This document shows positions 17,709-26,807 of a stretch of DNA of 64,000 nucleotides, piece by piece. Each line of letters starts with the position of its first letter. Within the stretch, counting starts at the first letter, position 1. The stretch is taken from the NCBI GenBank assembly GCA_963833505.1, contig CAWHYG010000007.1, positions 682,001 to 746,000 on the forward strand. The letters run 5' to 3'. The stretch is from CAWHYG01 sp963833505. GTDB taxonomy: Bacteria > Eisenbacteria > RBG-16-71-46 > CAIMUX01. The translations under genes and the position numbers were made by a program. The notes below the pieces were generated by a model that saw nothing but the letters and a program-made list of their open reading frames with translations, did no database searches and was not told where the DNA came from.

Positions 17709-17816
17709 TCAGGCCTTCTTGACCTGCTTCGCGATCTTCTCGCGCTCCTTCTGCTGCTCTTTCATGCCGTGCTGCTTGTTGACTTTTTCCTTGTCCTTCT
17801 TGCCCCGGTCACCCAT
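17709..17816 (-). CDS. Small lysine-rich protein (35 residues)
   Basis: An ATG at 17816 opens a 35-residue frame, MGDRGKKDKEKVNKQHGMKE to the end ...KIAKQVKKA, stopping with TGA at 17709. About two thirds of the residues are charged or Gln, with lysine dominating and no hydrophobic core, so it should be an extended or helical nucleic-acid-binding peptide. Similar tiny M-G-D-R-x-x-K-D-K proteins are seen in many bacteria without an assigned role. The codon use and strong base bias away from shadow-frame composition (AAG-rich in a GC-rich genome) argue it is real. A hairpin follows the stop. Confidence 0.65.
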   Translation of the reverse strand: MGDRGKKDKEKVNKQHGMKEQQKEREKIAKQVKKA

Positions 17817-18187
17817 GGCATCCTCCAGACTCGGGCCACCCAGCCCGCTCGTTCCCGAAAACCGCTGCGCTCGATCCCATCGGGTGCGCCATCGCCAGCG
17901 ACCTCGCGTCCGTCCGACTCGCGCCTCTCCGCACCGTCCGTCGTCCCGAATCGAACCCTCGAGCGCCGCACCAAGTACAAGGCTACCGCGTCCTGGTTCG
18001 CCCGGCCCGAAAATTCCTCTGCGACCATCGCCCTACGGGAATCGGGGTCTCCGGCGGAATCTTCGTCGGCCCCTGCCCTCCCGCCATGGTCGGCCCGCTG
18101 CCACGTTTCGGACAGGGCTTCAGATGTCCCCGTAAGCGCCGCGGGTCGATCTCGAGCCCGGCGCTCACCGGGAGTCCCGACCTGCGG
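17817..18187. other. Gap between exporter permease and small lysine-rich gene
   Basis: About 370 bp with no credible gene. It should contain the promoter of the small gene and the 3' end of the exporter transcript. A tRNA T-loop-like string near 17950 was examined and rejected because the stems do not pair. Confidence 0.4.
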
Positions 18188-19459
18188 CTACTCGTACCGG
18201 AGAGCCTCCACCGGATCCAACCGGGAGGCCCGGAAGGCGGGATACCAGCCGAAGAAGATCCCGATCGTGGCGGAGATGCCAAGGGCGATGCCGATGCCGG
18301 GCAAGGTGACCGCCATCGGCAGGTGCAGCGTCAAATGCAGGACTCCCGCCAGGGAGAACCCGAGCGCGATGCCGAGAAGCCCCCCCACCATGGTCAGGCT
18401 GACCGCCTCGAGAAGGAACTGCCCCAGGATGTCCTGGCGGCGCGCGCCGAGAGCGGCGCGGACGCCGATCTCGCGAGTCCGCTCCTTGACCGAGACCAGC
18501 ATCATGTTCATGACGCCGATGCCGCCGACCAGGAGGCCGATCGAGGACAGGAGGATCGTGACCAGATAGAAGGCTCCGGTGACCTGGTGATAGATGTCGA
18601 GGAGCGCTTCCTGGGTGGTGATCCCGAAATCGTCCGCGCGGTCGGCGCGGACTCCCCGCCGGCGGCGCAGCAGCTCGGTGACCTCGTCCTTGGCCTCGTT
18701 CGTCAGGGTGGGACTCTTCGGACGCACCGTGAAGTAGTCGACGGCCTGGATGTTTTCGCGTTGCCGCATGAGGATGGAGATCGGGACCACGAACGTGTTG
18801 TCCGTATCGTTGCCGAGGAACTTGCCCTTGGCCTGCAGGATCCCCACGACCAGGTAGCGGACTCCTTCCATCTCCACCCACTGCCCGAGGGCGCCGCCGC
18901 TCGGAAACAGGATGTCGGCCGGGCTCTTCCCCAGAACGCAGACGTGATCCCGGTGGGAGACCTCGGTCGCGGTGAAGAAGCGGCCGTCCCCGGGGTACCA
19001 GTTGTTGACGTCGCAGAAGCTCGGGGTCGCGCCGGTCACGCTTACGGACGAGGTCTTGGTGCGGCCCGCCGACAGATAGGCCTGATCGGACATCTCCGGC
19101 GAGACCGCACTGACCGAAGGGCACAGCTCCGCCACCGCCTGCGCGTCCTCGAGAGTGAGATCCTTCCGCCAGCGCAGCCGTTCGCGCCCGCCGAAGTGGA
19201 TCCCGGCCTCGTACTTGGTCACGTAGAGGATCCCCGAGCCGAGCGAGGAGATCTGCTTGCGCATGGCGTTGTTGAAGCCGGTGATGACGGCCAGCATGGC
19301 GATGACCGTCCCGACGCCGATCATGAGACCGAGCAGGGTCAGGAAGGTGCGCAGCTTGGTCGAGACGAGCGAGCCCATGGCCATGCGGAAGTTCTCCCAG
19401 GCGAGGGAGCGCTTCTGGGTGTGGGTGTAGGTCGAGTCTTCGCGAGTCGGATCGGTCAC
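18188..19459 (-). CDS. MacB/FtsX-type ABC transporter permease (second of two)
   Basis: 423 residues from a GTG with GGGAAGCGCC upstream. One N-terminal transmembrane helix (about residues 35-65, LRTFLTLLGLMIGVGTVIAM) precedes a large periplasmic domain. Three C-terminal helices follow, with the family motif MMLVSVKERTREIGVRAALG and the closing FFGWYPAFRASRLDPVEALR. This is the permease part of MacB-like mechanotransmission transporters, lacking the fused ATPase. It is 12 bp after a related but clearly different permease, so the transporter is probably a heterodimer energised by the separate ATPase at 20809-21651. Confidence 0.9.
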   Translation of the reverse strand: MTDPTREDSTYTHTQKRSLAWENFRMAMGSLVSTKLRTFLTLLGLMIGVGTVIAMLAVITGFNNAMRKQISSLGSGILYVTKYEAGIHFGGRERLRWRKDLTLEDAQAVAELCPSVSAVSPEMSDQAYLSAGRTKTSSVSVTGATPSFCDVNNWYPGDGRFFTATEVSHRDHVCVLGKSPADILFPSGGALGQWVEMEGVRYLVVGILQAKGKFLGNDTDNTFVVPISILMRQRENIQAVDYFTVRPKSPTLTNEAKDEVTELLRRRRGVRADRADDFGITTQEALLDIYHQVTGAFYLVTILLSSIGLLVGGIGVMNMMLVSVKERTREIGVRAALGARRQDILGQFLLEAVSLTMVGGLLGIALGFSLAGVLHLTLHLPMAVTLPGIGIALGISATIGIFFGWYPAFRASRLDPVEALRYE

Positions 19460-19471
19460 GGCGCTTCCCTC

Positions 19472-20695
19472 TCAGTTCTCGTAGCGGAGCGCCACGATGG
19501 GCGAGAGCCGGCTCGCCCGCCAGGCGGGAAAGATCCCGAAGAACAGGCCCACCGAGGAGGCCAGGACCAGGCCGACCAGGATCGACCAGAGCTGCACCGC
19601 GGCGGGCAGGGGCGTGAAGTGATGCACCGCCAGGGCCGCGCCGATGCCTCCGATGACGCCGATGACGCCGCCGGCGAAGGCCAGAAGGACGGACTCGACC
19701 AGGAACTGCGAAACGATGTCGGCCCGGCGCGCGCCCACCGCCTTCCGGATCCCGATTTCCCGCGTCCGCTCCGTCACCGAGACCAGCATGATGTTCATGA
19801 TCACGATGCCCCCGATCAGCAGGCTCAGGGAGACGATGCCGAGAAGCAGGCCGTAGATCCCCTTGGTCAGGCCCTGATAGATGCTGTAGAGCTGTTCGTC
19901 GGTCACGGTGTCGAAGTTCGGCCTGTCCCAGGGCTTGAGCCCGCGCCGGATTTTGAGGAAGAGCTCGGCCTCATCCCGCGCCGCATCCATCTGCTGCGGA
20001 TCGCGGGCCAGGACCGCGATCATGACCGAGTGCCCGCGCGCTCCCTGGATCTTCTGGAGCGTGGTGATCGGCATCAGGATCTGATCGTCCTGGGAACCGC
20101 CGATCGTGCCACCCCGGTGGGCCATGACGCCGGCGACGGTGAAGAGATATCCCCCCAGCCGGATCTCCTTCCCGATCGGATCCTCGTTGGGAAAGAGATG
20201 GTCCCGGATCCGCTCGCCGATCACGGCGACCGCAGCTCGTTCCCGGACCTCCTCTTCGGTCAGGTCCCGTCCGGAAGAGAGGTCGTACTTCGAAACCAGG
20301 GGATAGTCGGCGCCGACTCCCCGAACCGGCGCCTCGTCCCCCTGAAGCTCTCCGCGTTTGACCGACAGCGACCCATCGACGATCGGGACCACGGCAGAGG
20401 CCAGCGTCAGCCTCTCTTCCAGATCCGACGCATCCGCCAGGGTGATGTCGGGGCGCTGGAGAGCCTTGATATAATCCTCGTAGTTCGTGATCACCCCGAA
20501 CTTCGTCAGCGTGAACGCGCCCGATCCGGTGGAGAGGATCTGCGTGCTCACGAACCGGTTCAGCCCCTGGATCACCGAGACCAGGGCCACGACCGAGAGG
20601 ACGGCAACGACGTTCCCGAGCACGGTCAGGAACGACCGGAGCCGATTGGCCCACAGGGTGCCGAGCCCGAGGCGCACCGCTTCCCGGAATTGCAC
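19472..20695 (-). CDS. MacB/FtsX-type ABC transporter permease (first of two)
   Basis: 407 residues with the same layout as its neighbour: N-terminal helix (LRSFLTVLGNVVAVLSVVAL), periplasmic domain, then three C-terminal helices with IMLVSVTERTREIGIRKAVG and FFGIFPAWRASRLSPIVALR. The periplasmic part has the MacB-like SGRDLTEEEVRERAAVAVIG string. Sequence identity to the second permease is moderate, mostly at the C-terminal helices, so this is an old duplication. Together with the ATPase, adaptor and TolC-like protein it forms a tripartite export system across both membranes. Substrate unknown: lipoprotein, peptide or small molecule are all possible. Confidence 0.9.
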   Translation of the reverse strand: MQFREAVRLGLGTLWANRLRSFLTVLGNVVAVLSVVALVSVIQGLNRFVSTQILSTGSGAFTLTKFGVITNYEDYIKALQRPDITLADASDLEERLTLASAVVPIVDGSLSVKRGELQGDEAPVRGVGADYPLVSKYDLSSGRDLTEEEVRERAAVAVIGERIRDHLFPNEDPIGKEIRLGGYLFTVAGVMAHRGGTIGGSQDDQILMPITTLQKIQGARGHSVMIAVLARDPQQMDAARDEAELFLKIRRGLKPWDRPNFDTVTDEQLYSIYQGLTKGIYGLLLGIVSLSLLIGGIVIMNIMLVSVTERTREIGIRKAVGARRADIVSQFLVESVLLAFAGGVIGVIGGIGAALAVHHFTPLPAAVQLWSILVGLVLASSVGLFFGIFPAWRASRLSPIVALRYEN

Positions 20696-20808
20696 CGGAG
20701 CCTCCTAACGCCACCCCGGACTGCCGTGAGTCGTCACCGTTGCGCCCGCCGATCTGACCGGACGAAAGGCGCCGCGCCGCGGGTGCGGTGCGGCCGAAAT
20801 ACGGAACG

Positions 20809-21651
20809 TCATGACGACACCCGCTGATCCGACTCGATCCGCCCGTCGCGCAGGCGCACGATCCGCCAGGCGTGGCGGGCGACGTCTTCTTCGTGCGTGA
20901 CCAGGACGATCGTGTTCCCGGCTTCGTGGATCTTGTGGAAGGCCGCCAGGATCTCCTCGCCCGTCGCGGTGTCGAGGTTGCCGGTCGGCTCGTCGGCGAG
21001 GATGAGCCGGGGACGGGTGACCAGAGCGCGGGCGATGGCCACGCGCTGCCGCTGACCGCCGGAAAGCTGGTTGGGCCGATGGTGCCCGCGATCGGTCAGG
21101 CCGACCGCCTGCAGAGCCGCCTCGACGCGCGCCTTTCGTTCCGGCGTCGCGAGGCCGCTGTAGATGAGCGGAAGCTCCACGTTGCTGCGGGCGGTCGAGC
21201 GCGGCAGGAGATTGAAGGTCTGGAAGACGAAGCCGATTTCGCGATTCCGGATCGCGGCGAGTTCGTCCTCGGAGAGGCTCTGCAGCTCGCGCCCGGCCAG
21301 GACATAGCGGCCCGAGGTCGGGGTGTCCAGACAGCCGAGGACGTTCATGAGGGTCGACTTCCCCGATCCGGAAGGACCCATGATGGCGACGTACTCCCCC
21401 GCGTCGATTCGCAGATAGACGTCGCGGAGGGCATGGACGTGGTCGGCCCCAACCTCATAGTTCTTGGCGATGTTCTCCATGAGGATCAGCGCGCGTTCCG
21501 AGCCGGGCGCGTCCCCGGTTCGAACTCCCCGATCCGCGCCCGGCCGGCCCCCGGTCTCAGGGATCGGCCGCCCCGGCGCGCCCGGACCGCTTCCGGCTTC
21601 CGGGATCGGTCGGTCTTCCGCGGTCGGTTGGGATCCCGACTCCGGACTCAT
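20809..21651 (-). CDS. MacB/LolD-type ABC transporter ATPase
   Basis: 280 residues; the ATG overlaps the adaptor stop (ATGA), so translation is coupled. The ATPase core starts near residue 52 (ILMENIAKNYEVGADHVHAL). It shows Walker A GPSGSGKSTL, the Q-loop at FVFQTFNLLPR, the signature QLSGGQRQRVAIARAL, Walker B LILADEPTGNLD and switch His in VTHEEDVARHA. The first 50 residues are a Gly/Pro/Arg-rich extension containing two copies of a 14-residue unit (RPIPEAGSGPGAPG and a variant), encoded by 42-bp repeats. Such a leader is not part of the family. Confidence 0.95.
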   Translation of the reverse strand: MSPESGSQPTAEDRPIPEAGSGPGAPGRPIPETGGRPGADRGVRTGDAPGSERALILMENIAKNYEVGADHVHALRDVYLRIDAGEYVAIMGPSGSGKSTLMNVLGCLDTPTSGRYVLAGRELQSLSEDELAAIRNREIGFVFQTFNLLPRSTARSNVELPLIYSGLATPERKARVEAALQAVGLTDRGHHRPNQLSGGQRQRVAIARALVTRPRLILADEPTGNLDTATGEEILAAFHKIHEAGNTIVLVTHEEDVARHAWRIVRLRDGRIESDQRVSS

Positions 21652-22985
21652 GAATGGTCGGCCTCTCCGGTCGGTTCCTTGGTCGAGACCTTCTTGGGCT
21701 TCTCCTGACGGATGGAATCTCCGTCCTTGAGCTTCCGGAGGATCCGGTACGGGCCGGACACGACCTGATCCCCGGGTTTGAGGTTCGCTTCGATCTCCAC
21801 GTCGGTGTCTCCGCGCAGGCCCAGCCGCACCGGAACGAATCGGGCCTTTCCGCCGCGGTCGATGAAGATGCCCTCGATCATTTTCTGATGGGCGGAATCG
21901 GCGGTGTCGGCCGCCGACTCTTCGGCGGCGGCGGCTCCGGACACGCCCGCCCGGCGCTTGGACCCGGCCTGCGATGCCGTCTCCGCCCACCGCATGACCA
22001 CCTTCTCCGGATGCGCCGTCAACGCCTGGATCGGCACGACAAGAGCGCTGTCCTTCTCTCCGGAAAGAACCTGGATCTCCGCCGTCATCCCGGGCCGCAG
22101 GCCGTCGGGCGGGTTCACGATCCGGACCTTGACGTCGAAGCTCGTGGCCTGCTGCTGCGTGCTCTCCGCTCCCTTGCGCCCGGACATCCCCACGCTGGTC
22201 ACCTGGCCGGTCAGGACCGAGTCTTCCCAGGCGTCCACCTTGATCCGCGCCGATTGCTGCGGCCTGACCCGCACGACGTCCGACTCGTCGACATCGGCCT
22301 CGACCTCCATCGTGTCGAGATCGGCCAGGGTGAGAATCACGGTGCCGGGGTTGTTCATGGTCCCGGTCACGACGTTCTCGCCCTCCTCGACGTTGAGCAC
22401 GGTCACGACCCCGTTGATGGGGGCATAGAAGGTGGTTTCCCGGAGGTTCTTCTTCGCCTCCGCCAGGACGGCCTGCTGCTGCTTCAGGGTCTCCTTGACG
22501 GACGCATAGTGGGCCTCGTCGACCGCCGCGGTCATCTTCGTCTGTTCGAAGGCGTCGGGAGAAAGCAGGGAGTCGGCGTAGATCCTCTTCTGGCGCTCCA
22601 GCTCGGAGTGCGAGCGCGCCCGCTGTGCGTCGGCCAGCGTCAGGTCGGCCCGAGCTCCTTCGACCTGCGCCTGCATCCCCGCCAGCTCGGAGCGGTAGAG
22701 CTCGTCATCCAGCCGCATAAGGAAATCCCCTTTGTGGACGACGGAGCCTTCCTGCACGGACAGATCCTGGACCCTGCCCATCACGTTCGAGGAGATCTGG
22801 ACCAGCCGCACCGGCCGGACCTGGCCGGGAGCGCGGACCCACGATTCGATTCGATTCCGCCGCACCGGATCGAGCCGGACCTCGAGCTGGCCGCGGTGGC
22901 TGGTCTTGCCCAGGCTGGCGATCAGGAAGGCCGCCACCAGCGCGGCGACTCCCAGGCCGATCCACAGTCCCTTGAGTTTGGACAT
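21648..22985 (-). CDS. Periplasmic adaptor (membrane fusion) protein, MacA/HlyD type
   Basis: 445 residues. One N-terminal anchor helix (LWIGLGVAALVAAFLIASL) leads into the adaptor fold. VRAPGQVRPVRLVQISSNVM and VGRVQDLSVQEGSVVHKGDFL are the first half-lipoyl strand, then a long alpha-hairpin (residues about 95-195, charged heptads). LRETTFYAPINGVVTVLNVEE is the second half-lipoyl motif, followed by beta-barrel and membrane-proximal domains. An Ala/Ser/Glu-rich stretch (about residues 335-365) interrupts the C-terminal part. It bridges the ABC permeases and the TolC-like channel encoded just upstream. Confidence 0.93.
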   Translation of the reverse strand: MSKLKGLWIGLGVAALVAAFLIASLGKTSHRGQLEVRLDPVRRNRIESWVRAPGQVRPVRLVQISSNVMGRVQDLSVQEGSVVHKGDFLMRLDDELYRSELAGMQAQVEGARADLTLADAQRARSHSELERQKRIYADSLLSPDAFEQTKMTAAVDEAHYASVKETLKQQQAVLAEAKKNLRETTFYAPINGVVTVLNVEEGENVVTGTMNNPGTVILTLADLDTMEVEADVDESDVVRVRPQQSARIKVDAWEDSVLTGQVTSVGMSGRKGAESTQQQATSFDVKVRIVNPPDGLRPGMTAEIQVLSGEKDSALVVPIQALTAHPEKVVMRWAETASQAGSKRRAGVSGAAAAEESAADTADSAHQKMIEGIFIDRGGKARFVPVRLGLRGDTDVEIEANLKPGDQVVSGPYRILRKLKDGDSIRQEKPKKVSTKEPTGEADHS

Positions 22986-23040
22986 CTGCTCCTCCCCGGC
23001 GCCGAAGCCCGTGGACGGCGGCGCGACCTGCCCCGGCCCG

Positions 23041-24552
23041 CTAGCGGGGCCCTTCGCCCAGCGCGCTGTCCAGTCCTGCCTTGGCGACGTGCAGAGTCGC
23101 CTGCGCCTGGACGAACGCCACCCGCGCCCGGGTCAGATCCACCAGCGCGTTGTTCCAGTCCAGAAGCGTTCCGCCGCCGCTTTCGTACAGAGCCTTCTGA
23201 AGCCGCACGTTCTCCTCGGCGAGATGCACCCCCTCGCGGGCGGATCGGATCTGCTCGCTCGCGTTCCGGATCGCCAGAACCGCTTCCCGCAGGTCCAGCG
23301 CGATCTGCAGCCGGGACTTGTCCACCGCCTCCTGGCTCTGAACCCGGCTGGCCTGCGCCTGGACGATGCCCCCCTTGGTTCTGAAGCCGTCGAAGATGGG
23401 AACGTTCAGACCGATGTCGAATCCCCAGGAGCCGTCTCCCTTCAGGTTCTTGAACACGTCGACCGGGTTGCCGTCGCCCGAGCTGACCGGCCCCAGCCGC
23501 TGATTGGAGTAGGAAAGGCCGCCGGCCAGGGTCGGATACCGGGACCACCGGACTGACTTCTCCGCCATCTGAGCCGCCCGGAAGTCGGACTGCGCCTTCT
23601 GATAGTCGGGACGCTGGCTCTCGGCCTGGCGGATCAGATCGTCCATCGGCGGGGTTTGCAGGCTGTCCGGGAGCGAGTCGGGGACGGCCGTCTTGAGCGG
23701 AACGTCGATCGGAAGCGCCAGGAGCAGGTTGAGCCGGGCCCGCTCCTCGTCGATGGTGTTGATCGCCGCGATCCGATCGCGATCGGCCGACGCCACGTTG
23801 ACCTGCGCCTGGATCACGTCCGCCTTGGCGACCGAACCGAGCTCGAAGAGAGCCTGCGAGCGATGAAGCTGCTCCAGCGAAAGGGTGTAGGCATCGCGCG
23901 CCACCGACGCCAGATCGACGTCCTGGACGATCGTGTAGTACTCCTGCTCGACCGAGAGGCTCAGGGTCCGCCGGGCATCGGCGTAGCCCGATCCCGCCGA
24001 GCTCAGCTCCTCCTGGGCCTGGCGGAGCGAAAAATAGGAAGGCGGGTCGAGCAGGTCCTGGCTCAAGGCCAGCCGCAGGCTGTACTGATCCGTCACCGTC
24101 CGTGAAGGAATCGTCACGACGACGCCGCTGATGATCTGGGAGTGGATCGGCGTCTGCGTCGTTCCCTGGGAGTAGTTGATCGAGCTCTCGGAGATGTTCG
24201 GAAGAAGGACGGATCGGGCCCGCAGCGTCGCGCCTCGGGCGTTGGCGATGCTCTGCAGCGCCTGGGCCAGATCGAGATTCCGGTCGAGGGCCATTCGGAC
24301 CAGCTCGTTCGATGTGTAGGCCTTCGAGGTGTCCGGCCACGAGGTCTCGGCGCGGGATTCCGACCCGAACCGGCACAGGCCCAGAAGAGCGGCAAGAATC
24401 GGAATCGCCGCCCCCCACACCCTTCGTCTTCCAGTCACACCGTGCCCCCGGCGGCGCCGCGGGACGAGCAGTCCGTCCTGTTGCAACCGAGCCTCCTCCG
24501 CGGGCGCTTCCCCACTGGGAATGCGCGCCCGGGCGACCTTCCTGTCCAGCAT
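23041..24552 (-). CDS. TolC-like outer-membrane efflux protein
   Basis: 503 residues from the ATG at 24552, which has AAGGAGG six bases upstream. The first 45 residues are basic and then hydrophobic (AAIPILAALLGLCRFGSESRA), a long signal-peptide-like leader. Two outer-membrane efflux (OEP) domains follow: LVRMALDRNLDLAQALQSI begins the first and a second long helical half ends with ESGGGTLLDWNNALVDLTRA. It forms the trimeric outer-membrane channel for the adjacent adaptor and ABC proteins. First gene of the five-gene exporter operon, divergent from the plus-strand pair at 24914. Confidence 0.93.
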   Translation of the reverse strand: MLDRKVARARIPSGEAPAEEARLQQDGLLVPRRRRGHGVTGRRRVWGAAIPILAALLGLCRFGSESRAETSWPDTSKAYTSNELVRMALDRNLDLAQALQSIANARGATLRARSVLLPNISESSINYSQGTTQTPIHSQIISGVVVTIPSRTVTDQYSLRLALSQDLLDPPSYFSLRQAQEELSSAGSGYADARRTLSLSVEQEYYTIVQDVDLASVARDAYTLSLEQLHRSQALFELGSVAKADVIQAQVNVASADRDRIAAINTIDEERARLNLLLALPIDVPLKTAVPDSLPDSLQTPPMDDLIRQAESQRPDYQKAQSDFRAAQMAEKSVRWSRYPTLAGGLSYSNQRLGPVSSGDGNPVDVFKNLKGDGSWGFDIGLNVPIFDGFRTKGGIVQAQASRVQSQEAVDKSRLQIALDLREAVLAIRNASEQIRSAREGVHLAEENVRLQKALYESGGGTLLDWNNALVDLTRARVAFVQAQATLHVAKAGLDSALGEGPR

Positions 24553-24913
24553 CCAGACCTCCTTGCCACGCGCCCACCCCGACTCGTGCCCGGCCGGCCA
24601 GGGAACTCGTTCGACCGGGATGTCGGGCGGCATTGTACCTTGCGGACGCGACGCGCGCACCTGCGGCAGGGGCGTTGCCGACGACGCTACGCCATCCTGA
24701 AGAGTCCATACGAAGAATCGGACCGAATGGTTGCCGGAATCGCCGGCGCACCTCGAATTGGCAGGGGACGGACCGAAGGCGGCCGCATGCCGGTGCTCCA
24801 GATCGGGCCTCTTCCGGCCGATAACCCTCCTGGGGGAGGCTGAACCGTCCCGGCACCGGGACCCGATCACGTGCCCGCCGAGACTCTCCGCTGGAGGCTG
24901 CCGGCCGATTTGC
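24553..24913. other. Divergent intergenic region between exporter operon and plus-strand pair
   Basis: About 360 bp from which both flanking operons read outward, so it should hold two promoters and any shared regulator site. The plus-strand frame is open through part of it, but the hydrophobic leader of that protein starts only at 24914. No clear operator was found. Confidence 0.5.
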
Positions 24914-26779
24914 ATGCGCCAACGACGATCACAGAAGGCTGGACGAGCGCTCCGATCCATCCTGACCGCCTTGGGCCTGGTCCTGATCCTGGCCCCGGTC
25001 GGAGCGGACGGACGGGCCTCCGCGGCCGAATCGGCGACCCGCCCGGCTGAGTCCGGCCAAAGCGCCGGCCCCAATCTGCGCGCTCTCGACCATTTTCTCC
25101 TCGGACAGACGGCCTGGGAGATGAGGGACCATGAGCGGGCGGTGGCGGAATGGGAGACGGCGGCGGCATTGGACCGGTCGGCCCTTCCACCGCGCCTGGC
25201 GCTGATCCGGGCCGGTCTCCTGCACCATCCGTCCCTGGCTGCCATCTACGCTCGCGAGACGGCGGATCTGGCTTTGACCGACTTCCGGACCCAGCGATGG
25301 TTGGCGCGGAACGCCGTCCTGGCACTGGCCATCGGCGGAACCCTGGCCGCGATCCTCTTCATGGCCGGGCTGGCCGCCCGCCATCTCCGCGGCATCCACC
25401 ACGTCCTGGCGGAGACGGTGGAATGGCACCTGCGGCCGGGTCCCGCCGCTGGCTGGCTGGCGGCCGCGATCATCCTCCTGCCGGTCCTGGCCCGCCTCGG
25501 GCTCCTCTGCCTCCTCTTGTTCTGGCTTTATGTCTGCGCGTTCCGGCTGGAGCGGGCGGAACGGATCGGAGCCCTGGTCGCCGCGGCCTGGGTGCTTCTG
25601 CTCGGACCCGCTCTCGTCGCCGGTCGATCCTGGTGGAGCGTTGCTCCCGACGGTCGCGACGGACTTCTCATCTACGAAACGCAACAGGAGCCCGCCTCGG
25701 TCCCTTCGCGCGCGGCCATCGAGGACTGGCAGCGCGCCGACCCGGCCTCCGCGGCCGCTTGCTTCCTCGACGGCCTGGCGCTTCTCGAGGAGCGGGACGC
25801 CCGCGCGATCCGCGCCCTCTCTCCTGAGACCGCCGCGGTCGGCATCCCGCCGGCGGTGATCGAGTCGAATCTCGGGACCCTCGATTTCCGGGGAGGTCTC
25901 CCCGACCGCGCCCGGGCGCATTACGAGCGGGCCCTCGCGTTCGATTCCAACTCGTTCGAGGCGGAGTACAACCTGGGCATCCTCCTGGCTTCGGAAGCCC
26001 GGTACACCGAGGCGGACGCCGCGATCGCCCGCGCGGCGAAGATCGATCTCGGCCGACTGCGCAGCCTCGAGCGCGAGCGGGACGGGCCGACCCCTCCGGC
26101 GCCAATCCCGGCACTCTGCTCCGCGTCGGACCTGTGGCACTGGGACTTCCGCCATCCGGCCAGAGCCGTTCCGCCCCGCATCCTGGATTCGCTGTTCCCG
26201 GGCGGCAGTCCTGCGTTCACGCCTCCCGCGGCCCTGATCTCGATCCTGCTGGGGATCTTGGCTGCGTACCGGATCGGGCGGGTTCTCAGGATCCGCCCCT
26301 GCGTCTATTGCGGCGGGCCGCTGTGCCGGCGCTGCCAGGTGTGGATCGGGCGGCAGGCCGTCTGCCGGAGCTGCGGGACGCGCATCGCCGAAAAGGGACC
26401 GGCGCCCAGCCCGCGGAACCTCCGGCTGCGGCTGCTGGGAGACCGGCCGGCAACAAGCAGGTGGGCGGCGCGGATCCTGCCCGGGATCGCGCCCGGCGCG
26501 GGAGCCGCTTATTGCGGGCACGCGGCGGCGGGCGGCGCGGCAGCCGTTCTGGGCGGCCTCGCTGGCGCTTTCTGGACCTTGCCATCCTGGAGCCTGCCCG
26601 CCCTTCCCGTCGCCCGCGACGTGGGCACGATCGGGCTTTCCCATGCGGTCGCCGTCGGACTTCTCGGAATGAGCCTCATCGTGAACGCCTGGGGAGTGCA
26701 CGCGGCGGAACGGCGGGTCGAGGCCCTGCGGAGCTTCCTGGCCGCAGAAGGCGTCGATTTTCGGAGGGAAGCCGCATGA
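24914..26779 (+). CDS. Membrane protein with TPR-like repeats and a zinc-ribbon motif
   Basis: About 621 residues if started at the ATG at 24914, chosen because a basic-plus-hydrophobic leader begins there (RSILTALGLVLILAPVGADG). Upstream in-frame starts exist but add low-complexity sequence. A TPR-like helix pair (LDHFLLGQTAWEMRDHERAV) is followed by three transmembrane segments around residues 140-260. A second TPR region follows (RAHYERALAFDSNSFEAEYN), then another helix. A four-cysteine cluster CVYCGGPLCRRC plus CRSCG looks like a zinc ribbon, and C-terminal helices end the protein. No named function recognised. It is 28 bp before a DUF4388-like gene and probably co-expressed with it. Confidence 0.75.
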   Translation: MRQRRSQKAGRALRSILTALGLVLILAPVGADGRASAAESATRPAESGQSAGPNLRALDHFLLGQTAWEMRDHERAVAEWETAAALDRSALPPRLALIRAGLLHHPSLAAIYARETADLALTDFRTQRWLARNAVLALAIGGTLAAILFMAGLAARHLRGIHHVLAETVEWHLRPGPAAGWLAAAIILLPVLARLGLLCLLLFWLYVCAFRLERAERIGALVAAAWVLLLGPALVAGRSWWSVAPDGRDGLLIYETQQEPASVPSRAAIEDWQRADPASAAACFLDGLALLEERDARAIRALSPETAAVGIPPAVIESNLGTLDFRGGLPDRARAHYERALAFDSNSFEAEYNLGILLASEARYTEADAAIARAAKIDLGRLRSLERERDGPTPPAPIPALCSASDLWHWDFRHPARAVPPRILDSLFPGGSPAFTPPAALISILLGILAAYRIGRVLRIRPCVYCGGPLCRRCQVWIGRQAVCRSCGTRIAEKGPAPSPRNLRLRLLGDRPATSRWAARILPGIAPGAGAAYCGHAAAGGAAAVLGGLAGAFWTLPSWSLPALPVARDVGTIGLSHAVAVGLLGMSLIVNAWGVHAAERRVEALRSFLAAEGVDFRREAA

Positions 26780-26807
26780 AGACGACCGGAGAGGTAGGGC
26801 ATCGTCG

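Noticed and set aside
17945..17975. tRNA T-loop-like GGTTCGATTC on the minus strand
   Set aside because: Neither the T-stem nor the anticodon stem pairs, so no cloverleaf can form.
24731..24913. Earlier start of the TPR/zinc-ribbon protein
   Set aside because: Residues before the ATG at 24914 are low-complexity and would bury the signal-like hydrophobic leader.
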